From NCBI GenBank assembly GCA_905236925.1, contig CAJOQS010000258.1, forward strand, positions 1-7,425: a DNA stretch of 7,425 nucleotides, read 5' to 3'. The notes below the pieces were generated by a model that saw only the letters and a program-made list of their open reading frames with translations, did no database searches and was not told the origin of the DNA. This document shows positions 1-5,500 of this stretch, in pieces. Source of the stretch: an uncultured Lachnospiraceae bacterium (GTDB lineage Bacteria; Bacillota; Clostridia; Lachnospirales; Lachnospiraceae). Within the stretch, counting starts at the first letter, position 1, and every line of letters starts with the position of its first letter. A program made the position numbers and the translations under genes.

Positions 1-2165
1 AGCGTGCCACCAACCTCAAGGTCAAATACGATATGAGCACCGAGTCGGTTTCGTTTACCAATGGCGTTGCATCCGAGATCGAATGGAAGAAGAAGGAAGC
101 CCTTAACTGGACATCCTACAACGAGGCAAGCTTTTCGGAAGCCCTTGCAACCTTCCTTGACAACGGTTCTTCCCTGATGTTTAGAAAGAAGGCAGTGAAC
201 GGAACCTCTGCTTCATCTACCGGCTCAAGGGCGGGAAAGGAAGTTGTTGTAACGATCCCCAAGAAGACCGCTGCTCCCGCGATCACGATCAATGACGCGA
301 GAATGGTCATTCCGGTCAAGAAGGGTCTCTCCTACAGATACGTTGACGCCGACGGTAACGCTACGAGCGACTGGACGGTCATCAATGCGGACGGTGAAAA
401 GCCCATATCTGTTCTTGCTCCGGCAGCCATGTACAATACCGAGACCTCGACAGCAGGCAGCGATGTTTACATCCAGTTCTGTCAGAAGGCTTCAAGCTCC
501 TCTCAGGTTTCAAAATGCAGAACGGTCAAGATCCCCGCACAGCAGACCATGACCGAAAACGATAAGAATACTTCAACTTATTCTTATATAGAATATACGA
601 GCTCAACCGAGTTCCAGATGACCTTCAAGACGGCCGGAGAGAGCAACATCCTTGAATACTGCATTATCACGGCCGATATGCAGAAGCTCGGTGTTTCGAT
701 CGAGAACATCAACGACAAGCAGCTTACCTGGAACGAGGTCAACTCCTCGACTCCCATAAAGAAAGCAAAGGATTCCTCAAACAAACTCGAGGACGGAACC
801 CAGATCTATTTCAGAAGAAAAGCGGTCAAGAGTCTTGGCGACGAGAACTACAAAATGGCTTCTCCCGTATGCCTGCTCGGAACCTTAAGTTATCCCAGAG
901 GCGCTGTGACCGAGAGCTTTACTCTCCTCCAGACAGTGGACGGAATGGTAAAGGATGGAAACAACACTCTTTCCTTCTCCTTCTACAGTGATACAAAGGG
1001 CGAGATCAAGACCGTGCAGTTCAGAGCGGATGCGGGTGCTACTGCCTGCGGAACAGCCAAGTTCAAGTCGACTGTCAAGGAAAACGACGGCCAGGATCCT
1101 TCCAAGAAGTATACCTACACCGTGACCCTTACCGATCTTTCGGGAATCAGCAAAAAGGGAACGATGCTCTATGCGTATATCTACTTCGGAAACGAGAGCG
1201 CATCGGATCCCGCACAGGCCTCGATAAAGAGTGACTCATCCGCGGGAATCGGATTATATATCTATCCCAGGAGTACATCGGACAACCCCGACGGCAATGA
1301 TGAAAAGAAGCAGACGGCCACAAAGTTGACTGCGGCAGGATACAACAGCTGGGCTAACTATTCGGCACTTGAAGACAAGATCGGATTCACATCGAAGATC
1401 AACCGTGTTTACATGTCGAACAGGGCCGATGACCAGAGTGATTTCAGGATAAGGCTCAGACTCGGAACCCTTTATGTTCCCAATCTCAATGCTGAGAGCG
1501 CTGAATCCTATTCGAACGACAAGCTTGCAGTTACAAAGATAAAGTATGACGGCGTTGAGCTTGACTCGTCCGACTACTTTACCGCAGAGTATTATGAAGA
1601 GACCGATTCCGATACCGGAAAGGATTACCGCATGGCAGTCCTGACGATCCACGCGGACGAGATTGAAAAGCTTTCGCAGATCGACGACAGGGATGTGGAC
1701 ACTCCGTTTTATATCTACCTCAATAACGGCGAGATCCTGACAGGCGCACTTACGATGAACCTTCAGAGGACAGCGACCGTTCGATCCGATGCGATCACGT
1801 TTACGGAAGGCCGTTTATCAGCATGGATCGAATCGACAACTACCGATGCGACCGGAGCGGTTACCGTAACCAGAGCAAGGGATATCGACCAGTATTACAC
1901 GATCCTGCTTGATGTTGCTTCTTCTCTCGGAGGAAAGACCAATTATGCTGTGGGTGTCAAGACCGTAACATGGAACGGAACCAACATCCTTTACGGAACG
2001 AAGAATGTTTCGTCAGGGATCGAGATCACCCTTGATAATGATCTTCTTAACGGAATCACGGGACTTGCCACTGCAGTTACACATGATATAAGGATTGAAC
2101 TTACAAACGGTTATGTTATCACAAACGAACTCCCGATGACGATCAATCCTTCGGGAAATAATTAA
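1..2165 (+). CDS. Large extracellular Ig-like repeat protein, 5' end outside the window
   Basis: The reading frame is already open at base 3. The first ATG (33) has no ribosome binding site, so the true start lies upstream and 720 codons are visible. Residues below are counted from the codon at 33. The N-terminal part has three degenerate beta-rich units (about 1-85, 90-175, 185-288). A typical unit carries a Trp-containing strand, then an 'IYFRRKA'-like strand, then a closing strand such as 'VVVTIPKK-AAP' or 'TVKIPAQ'. A different segment follows (about 290-450). The C-terminal part is two copies of another domain (about 453-578 and 579-706), ending in the similar strands 'IYLNNGEILTGALTMNL' and 'IELTNGYVITNELPMTI'. 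The composition (Ser, Thr, Asn, Lys, Tyr; no membrane segment) and the signal peptide on the sister gene suggest secretion. No LPXTG, SLH or choline-binding anchor is seen at the C-terminus. I do not recognise a function; adhesion or an envelope role is only a guess. Confidence 0.85.
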   Translation, partial: RATNLKVKYDMSTESVSFTNGVASEIEWKKKEALNWTSYNEASFSEALATFLDNGSSLMFRKKAVNGTSASSTGSRAGKEVVVTIPKKTAAPAITINDARMVIPVKKGLSYRYVDADGNATSDWTVINADGEKPISVLAPAAMYNTETSTAGSDVYIQFCQKASSSSQVSKCRTVKIPAQQTMTENDKNTSTYSYIEYTSSTEFQMTFKTAGESNILEYCIITADMQKLGVSIENINDKQLTWNEVNSSTPIKKAKDSSNKLEDGTQIYFRRKAVKSLGDENYKMASPVCLLGTLSYPRGAVTESFTLLQTVDGMVKDGNNTLSFSFYSDTKGEIKTVQFRADAGATACGTAKFKSTVKENDGQDPSKKYTYTVTLTDLSGISKKGTMLYAYIYFGNESASDPAQASIKSDSSAGIGLYIYPRSTSDNPDGNDEKKQTATKLTAAGYNSWANYSALEDKIGFTSKINRVYMSNRADDQSDFRIRLRLGTLYVPNLNAESAESYSNDKLAVTKIKYDGVELDSSDYFTAEYYEETDSDTGKDYRMAVLTIHADEIEKLSQIDDRDVDTPFYIYLNNGEILTGALTMNLQRTATVRSDAITFTEGRLSAWIESTTTDATGAVTVTRARDIDQYYTILLDVASSLGGKTNYAVGVKTVTWNGTNILYGTKNVSSGIEITLDNDLLNGITGLATAVTHDIRIELTNGYVITNELPMTINPSGNN

Positions 2166-2168
2166 CGC

Positions 2169-2175
2169 AGGAGGG
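2169..2175 (+). promoter_or_regulatory. Ribosome binding site fixing the start of the second repeat protein
   Basis: AGGAGGG lies 7 bases before the ATG at 2183. An in-frame GTG at 2177 is only 1 base from this site, too close to be used. The ATG at 2186 is also possible (10 bases) and would change only the first residue. Confidence 0.8.
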
Positions 2176-2182
2176 TGTGGAC

Positions 2183-3424
2183 ATGATGAAAAAGCAGCTT
2201 ACTCTGATCATATGTGCAGTGCTCACCTGCCTGTGCATTGCAGCAACAGGGCGCACCGAAACAAGGGCTGCATCATCGGCCGTTACGATAGGTGAGATAG
2301 ACTACGACGAGCTGACAATGAAGATCTACAAGAACGGTAACAGCACGATCTATTTTTCGGCTTCGCAGGCCAAGACGCTCAGCGGCTGGGATGAGGTCAG
2401 CGGAACCGCGGGAACAGACGCTAACGGAGCGTCGTTCATCCTGACGGATATTTCGTGGGCTTCTTCAACCTCTGATGTGACATTTTATCTTCGCGGTGAT
2501 GATACAACTACAGCTGTAGAAGTTAAGCTTCCCAAGATGCCTACGGGTTTCAAGGCAATATTTGATAAAGTAAATGGTGATTTTACTTTTGCCGGAAATG
2601 AAGAGAGCGACTTCTTCTATTACCGCAAGAGCACTGACTATAACTGGATACCCGTTAGTTTTTCCGGAGCTGCTCCGGCAGGCGGGATTACCTATGACAC
2701 TTTCCTTGCAAGGATCGAGGAACTGAGATTCAAGGGTGCAAAGCTTGTTCTCAGGCTCGCACAGAAGAAGGGCGATTCCGTGGCAGACCCCGGAGTAAGG
2801 CCCAGCAAGGAGATCACCGTATCGATAGCAAAGTATTCATCTCCTCCGCTTATCAAGCTGAATATCACAAAGCTTACGCTCAATACAAAGACTACGATGG
2901 AGTGGACGAATAACTTAAGCGGCGGCTGGCAGACCTGCGAAAAGAACATGGAGATCGCGGATGTAGCCCCCGATTCACTGCTTAAGGCCGGACAGACGAC
3001 CGGTTCGCAGGAAACCACGCTTTATTTCAGGGTCGAGGCTACCGAGAAGAAGCCCTGCTCGCAGACGATGGTACTGACCGTTCCTGCGCAGACTGCGGCT
3101 CCCACAGTCGGAACTGCGGATACCTGCAACGTGGTTTACAGCTACTCCGACAACAAACTCAACATTACCTTTACGGATGCTTCAACTTCAAATATGTACG
3201 AATACTGCCTTGTTGCCTCGGGAGATACCTTCGATGCTTCAAAGGCAAAATGGAGAACCGTAAAGAACTCCAAGGTTATCAAGCTCACCCAGAAAGCAGC
3301 CGATGGTGCAACGATCTATGTTCGCTACAAGGGAGCCAACGAGAACGCCAAGAAGAACATCGCCCTTACCCTTCCTTCTGCTTGCGCAAGCTTTACCGCG
3401 AACGGTTTTACTGCAACGAACTAA
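2183..3424 (+). CDS. Secreted Ig-like repeat protein with signal peptide
   Basis: The product is 413 residues. It begins with a classical signal peptide: basic MMKKQ, a hydrophobic core at about 6-23, and a c-region 'TRAASSA' with likely cleavage near 29-33. The cysteines in the core do not form a good lipobox. The mature part reads as four degenerate units at about 36-120, 122-218, 222-307 and 316-401. Their closing strands are 'AVEVKLPKMP', 'EITVSIAKYSSPP', 'MVLTVPAQTAAP' and 'NIALTLPSA'. They are preceded by 'VTFYLRG', 'LVLRLAQK', 'LYFRVEA' and 'IYVRYKG' strands that match 'IYFRRKA' in the gene upstream. The 'MYEYC' stretch (338-342) matches 'ILEYC' in the upstream protein. The gene starts 17 bases after the upstream stop, so the two are probably one operon and related by duplication. 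No C-terminal wall anchor or membrane helix is visible, so the product may be released or held by a partner. The biochemical role is unknown. Confidence 0.87.
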   Translation: MMKKQLTLIICAVLTCLCIAATGRTETRAASSAVTIGEIDYDELTMKIYKNGNSTIYFSASQAKTLSGWDEVSGTAGTDANGASFILTDISWASSTSDVTFYLRGDDTTTAVEVKLPKMPTGFKAIFDKVNGDFTFAGNEESDFFYYRKSTDYNWIPVSFSGAAPAGGITYDTFLARIEELRFKGAKLVLRLAQKKGDSVADPGVRPSKEITVSIAKYSSPPLIKLNITKLTLNTKTTMEWTNNLSGGWQTCEKNMEIADVAPDSLLKAGQTTGSQETTLYFRVEATEKKPCSQTMVLTVPAQTAAPTVGTADTCNVVYSYSDNKLNITFTDASTSNMYEYCLVASGDTFDASKAKWRTVKNSKVIKLTQKAADGATIYVRYKGANENAKKNIALTLPSACASFTANGFTATN

Positions 3425-3431
3425 GTATTAA

Positions 3432-3460
3432 TTTACTTTTTGCCAAAATGCATGTATAAT
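3432..3460 (+). promoter_or_regulatory. Sigma-A-type promoter for the small acidic membrane protein
   Basis: The -35 is TTTACT (3432-3437), followed by a 17-bp spacer and a perfect TATAAT -10 (3455-3460). It begins 8 bases after the stop of the second repeat protein. Predicted transcription starts near 3467, giving a leader of about 79 bases. No terminator is visible between the repeat gene and this promoter, so readthrough from upstream is also possible. Confidence 0.7.
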
Positions 3461-3499
3461 ATCTTCAGTCAGTCAGATTAAGTTCTGTTTGAAAGGCCA

Positions 3500-3525
3500 G
3501 CAGATTCCGCCGGAGGCGGAACTGC
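3500..3525 (+). promoter_or_regulatory. Strong hairpin in the leader of the small gene
   Basis: GCAG (3500-3503), one bulged A, then TTCCGCC (3505-3511) can pair with GGCGGAA (3515-3521) and CTGC (3522-3525) around a GGA loop. That is 11 base pairs with a single bulge. There is no T-run afterwards, so it is not a terminator. It ends 8 bases before the ribosome binding site at 3534-3538, where it could affect mRNA stability or translation. Confidence 0.6.
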
Positions 3526-3545
3526 GATGCGAAAGGAGAATTACA

Positions 3546-3791
3546 ATGAAAAAGTTTGGCAAGTTCATTTTTGGTGTTACGACTTTGGCAGCAGCCGGCG
3601 CCGGCCTCTATTATGCATACAAGAAGTTTGTTGATGGCACCGAAGAGGACGACGATGACGATTTTGAAGACGATCTCGACGAATTTGAACTCGACGATGA
3701 GGAAACACCCAAGGCTCCCGAATATGTTTCATTAAAGGAAGCCGACGAGAACCTCAGGAAGGCTGACCAGGATGCGGCCAGGGCCGAGTGA
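3546..3791 (+). CDS. Small single-pass membrane protein with a very acidic segment
   Basis: The product is 81 residues. The start is set by AGGAG (3534-3538), 7 bases before the ATG; an in-frame TTG at 3489 has no such site. Residues 1-6 (MKKFGK) are basic. Residues about 7-25 form one hydrophobic helix rich in Ala and Gly (FIFGVTTLAAAGAGLYYAY). A linker of 21 residues (33-53) then carries 17 Asp or Glu. The C-terminal third (about 59-80) is charged and likely helical (SLKEADENLRKADQDA). By the positive-inside rule the N-terminus should be cytoplasmic and the acidic tail outside; alternatively the N-terminus is an uncleaved signal. It has its own promoter and terminator. I do not recognise a family and no function can be read from the sequence. 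Confidence 0.85.
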   Translation: MKKFGKFIFGVTTLAAAGAGLYYAYKKFVDGTEEDDDDDFEDDLDEFELDDEETPKAPEYVSLKEADENLRKADQDAARAE

Positions 3792-3817
3792 TCACAACAG
3801 CTTATAACGATATACTA

Positions 3818-3849
3818 AAAGGAGGCTTTTGAAGGCCTCCTTTGTTTTG
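3818..3849 (+). terminator. Intrinsic terminator of the small acidic protein gene
   Basis: A 9-bp perfect stem, AAAGGAGGC (3818-3826) with GCCTCCTTT (3835-3843) and an 8-base loop, is followed by GTTTTGT. It begins 26 bases after the stop codon. The four A's at 3817-3820 give a short T-run on the other strand, so weak action in both directions is possible. Confidence 0.85.
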
Positions 3850-3858
3850 TATCAGCAT

Positions 3859-3890
3859 AAAAAAAGGACTTCAGTTCTCACTGAAGTCCT
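3859..3890 (-). terminator. Intrinsic terminator after tRNA-Gln
   Basis: Read on the minus strand, AGGACTTCAGT pairs with ACTGAAGTCCT (11 bp, perfect) around a GAGA tetraloop and runs into a T tract (A's at 3859-3865 on the plus strand). It starts 2 bases beyond the tRNA discriminator base. It is the only clear terminator for the whole minus-strand block. Confidence 0.92.
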
Positions 3891-3892
3891 GC

Positions 3893-3964
3893 CAGCGCTA
3901 CAAGGATTCGAACCTTGAAATGACGGAGTCAGAGTCCGTTGCCTTACCGTTTGGCGATAGCGCT
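3893..3964 (-). tRNA. tRNA-Gln (anticodon CTG)
   Basis: This 72-base tRNA folds as a complete cloverleaf on the minus strand. The acceptor stem AGCGCTA/TAGCGCT has seven perfect pairs. The D-arm has 3-bp GCC/GGC with loop AAACGGTAA. The anticodon stem is ACGGA/TCCGT with loop CTCTGAC, placing the CTG anticodon at 3930-3932; it reads the Gln codon CAG. The T-arm is CAAGG-TTCGAAT-CCTTG. The weak A1-U72 pair and G73 discriminator fit glutamine identity. The 3' CCA is not encoded (the next bases read GCA) and must be added by a nucleotidyltransferase. The gene has its own promoter and terminator. A separate TTG-anticodon tRNA would be expected elsewhere for CAA codons. Confidence 0.96.
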
Positions 3965-3983
3965 ATGTCAACCAACGAATGAC

Positions 3984-4012
3984 ATTATACTCCTGCCGGA
4001 TTTGAAATGCAA
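3984..4012 (-). promoter_or_regulatory. Promoter of tRNA-Gln
   Basis: On the minus strand, TTGCAT (-35, 4007-4012), a 17-bp spacer and a perfect TATAAT (-10, 3984-3989) stand 19 bases before the tRNA 5' end. Predicted transcription starts near 3977. The -35 begins 9 bases after the stop codon of the LysR gene. Confidence 0.8.
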
Positions 4013-4021
4013 GAGTTTTTT

Positions 4022-4927
4022 TTAATTTTTGCAGATTCTTTTGACGGTGTCGATAAACGCCAGCGCGAAGTCCGAAAGACGGTCATAATCGGGGAAGGCC
4101 ATACCGATCATTCTGAAGGTCGGGGGATCGAGAGGAAGCACGCTCACATTTGCCGGATGGTTCCTGAGCAGCAGCTCCGGAACTACAGCGATACCCAGAC
4201 CTGCCTCCACAAGAGAGATAATTGTTGCCTGGTCGTCGATACGGTAGCAGACATTGGGTGTTATGCCGGCGTTGCGGAAAAAGCCGCGCGAATCCCTGCT
4301 GAAGCCTTCCGAGGGCATGATGACCTGCTCGGTTGCGAAAAGCGACGCGGGACATATATATGATCCGGCGTTTTCCGCGGGCTGAAGCTTTGCGGTGTCA
4401 AACGATGACGGAAGGACAGCCATCAGCCTGTCGTTAAACAGAGGAATGGTCTTGCACTTGGAGTCGATCGGAAGACGGACAAAGAGTATGTCGGCGCTCC
4501 TGTCGCGGATAAAGCTCTCTATGTTGGAATAATCGCCCCGTATCAGCTCGATGTGGATATCGGGATGATCGGACTTGAACTCACGGATAGCTTCGGGAAG
4601 GAAATTGGCGGACATGCTCGCGAAGGATACGATCCTGAGCGTCTCTGCGGACGAGGATTCGGTCTTTGCGGTAAAGCGCGCGGCCTCGGCCTTTACGCGG
4701 CCGTCGTCGTCAATGACGGCCTGCATAAGCGGCAGGAGCTTCTTTCCTTCTGCGGTCAGCTTGACACCGGAATGACTTCGGACCATAAGAGTTACACCCA
4801 GCTCGTCCTCAAGCGAGTTCAGGAGCTGGGTAAGCCCGGACTGGGAGATTTTCATTTCGGAGGCGGCGGCGGTAACGGAACCGCACCGTGCAACCGTGGA
4901 AAAAGCTGTATATTTGCGTATCGACAT
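4022..4927 (-). CDS. LysR-type transcriptional regulator
   Basis: At 301 residues this has the usual family length. Residues 3-62 form the winged helix-turn-helix ('FSTVARCGSVTAAASEMKIS', 'SGLTQLLNSLEDELGVTLMV', 'LTAEGKKLL'). A linker helix follows (about 63-90). An effector-binding domain of the periplasmic-binding type runs from about 95 to the end, with 'LRIVSFASMSANFLPEAIRE' and the conserved 'VEAGLGIAVVPELLL' (240-254). The family binds DNA as a tetramer and responds to a small molecule; the ligand and targets cannot be told from sequence. The ATG at 4927 is chosen because it begins the HTH domain. Upstream extension in frame would run through the SEC-C gene. The start lies 7 bases after the SEC-C stop and its ribosome binding site is weak (GGAAAG, inside the SEC-C stop region), so translation is probably coupled. 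No terminator is seen after the stop. Confidence 0.93.
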   Translation of the reverse strand: MSIRKYTAFSTVARCGSVTAAASEMKISQSGLTQLLNSLEDELGVTLMVRSHSGVKLTAEGKKLLPLMQAVIDDDGRVKAEAARFTAKTESSSAETLRIVSFASMSANFLPEAIREFKSDHPDIHIELIRGDYSNIESFIRDRSADILFVRLPIDSKCKTIPLFNDRLMAVLPSSFDTAKLQPAENAGSYICPASLFATEQVIMPSEGFSRDSRGFFRNAGITPNVCYRIDDQATIISLVEAGLGIAVVPELLLRNHPANVSVLPLDPPTFRMIGMAFPDYDRLSDFALAFIDTVKRICKN

Positions 4928-4934
4928 TTTAAAT

Positions 4935-5435
4935 TCACTTTCCGCAGCAGAACTTGTACTTCTTACCGCTGCCGCAGGGACAGTGATCGTTTCTTCCGGG
5001 TTTCTTTTCAACATGGACGGTTCCGGAGTTCTTCTGTTCCTTGTAGAGCTCCTTGCGCCTTTCCTCGGTGAGGATGCTGTTCCATGCGGGAAGATTGTAG
5101 AGCCAGTCAGCCTTGGCGCCAACCATGTTATAGTAGAGCTTCTCCTTGTCGAAATCGAGAGAGACCTCGGTGTCTTCGGTCATCTCCTCGATGGGATTGG
5201 GAGTCTTGAGAGAATCGTTGATGCCGTCAAGGAAGCCGACCATAACGGGAAGCTTGCAGCCGAACTTCTCGGCGAGCTCCTTTACGGTTCCCTTAACTGC
5301 GGTATCGGGATCGGCAAGGAGCTTCTCATAGATGCCCTGCTCGATCGAAAAATAATTAGCCCAGAAGAGTTGCTGATCCCTGGGATTGCGTTCCTGTTCA
5401 TAGGCGGTATTGCGCCATTCGGTAAGTAAACTCAT
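4935..5435 (-). CDS. SEC-C zinc-motif protein
   Basis: The product is 166 residues. The last 22 are a textbook SEC-C motif: 'KKPGRNDHCPCGSG' followed by 'KKYKFCC', with ligands C152, C154, C163 and C164 in the CxC-x8-CC pattern. This zinc-binding motif is known from the SecA C-terminus, where it binds SecB and ribosomes, and from many small bacterial proteins of unclear role. The rest (1-140) is soluble, largely helical and acidic, with no domain I can name; there is no SecA ATPase part. The start at 5435 is chosen over the ATG at 5450 because GGAGGA lies 7 bases before it, and the upstream ATG overlaps that site. It is the first gene of a two-gene operon with the LysR-type regulator. Confidence 0.9.
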   Translation of the reverse strand: MSLLTEWRNTAYEQERNPRDQQLFWANYFSIEQGIYEKLLADPDTAVKGTVKELAEKFGCKLPVMVGFLDGINDSLKTPNPIEEMTEDTEVSLDFDKEKLYYNMVGAKADWLYNLPAWNSILTEERRKELYKEQKNSGTVHVEKKPGRNDHCPCGSGKKYKFCCGK

Positions 5436-5442
5436 TGAATTG

Positions 5443-5448
5443 TCCTCC
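5443..5448 (-). promoter_or_regulatory. Ribosome binding site fixing the SEC-C start
   Basis: GGAGGA on the minus strand is 7 bases before the ATG at 5435. The alternative ATG at 5450 overlaps this site and has no good site of its own. Confidence 0.8.
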
Positions 5449-5465
5449 ATTCATATTCTCAAGCA

Positions 5466-5494
5466 ATGATAGCATGATAAACGTGCTATGTCAA
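5466..5494 (-). promoter_or_regulatory. Near-consensus promoter of the SEC-C/LysR operon
   Basis: On the minus strand a perfect TTGACA (5489-5494), a 17-bp spacer and TATCAT (5466-5471), with a TGC extended -10, lie about 30 bases before the SEC-C start. The -35 begins 7 bases beyond the yigZ stop codon, so this operon can be transcribed independently of yigZ. Confidence 0.85.
5469..5489. promoter_or_regulatory. Inverted repeat between -35 and -10, candidate operator
   Basis: ATAGCATG (5469-5476), five bases, then CGTGCTAT (5482-5489) form 8-base arms with one mismatch. The left arm overlaps the -10 and the right arm touches the -35, so a bound protein would block RNA polymerase. It does not fit a simple T-N11-A LysR box, so the binding protein is unknown. 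The LysR product of the same operon is one candidate. Confidence 0.5.
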
Positions 5495-5500
5495 AGCGGA

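Noticed and set aside
1254..1652. 132-codon minus-strand frame inside the first repeat gene
   Set aside because: It is antisense to a long coding frame and shows no start signals or recognisable domain.
2195..2250. Lipoprotein signal at the cysteines of the second repeat protein
   Set aside because: The residues before the cysteines (VLTC, TCLC) do not fit a lipobox, and an ordinary cleavage region follows at about 27-33.
2664..2678. Near-perfect palindrome CCGGAGC-T-GCTCCGG
   Set aside because: It lies in mid-gene and codes for a Gly/Ala/Pro stretch, with no T-run. Most likely it is a codon coincidence, not a terminator.
3380..3391. 12-base palindrome GCTTGCGCAAGC near the end of the second repeat gene, as a possible terminator
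   Set aside because: It is still within the coding frame, has no real loop and no T-run follows.
3489..3545. TTG start giving a 100-residue version of the small acidic protein
   Set aside because: There is no ribosome binding site, it would place the leader hairpin inside coding sequence, and the ATG at 3546 has a well-spaced AGGAG and begins the hydrophobic helix correctly.
4553..5071. Plus-strand frame of 172 codons opposite the LysR and SEC-C genes
   Set aside because: It is antisense to two well-supported genes, with low-complexity Gly-rich and Arg/Cys/Phe-rich runs typical of a reverse frame and no family signature.
4928..5122. N-terminal extension of the LysR reading frame up to 5122
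   Set aside because: It would overlap the SEC-C gene on the same strand in another frame. The family's DNA-binding domain begins right at the ATG at 4927.
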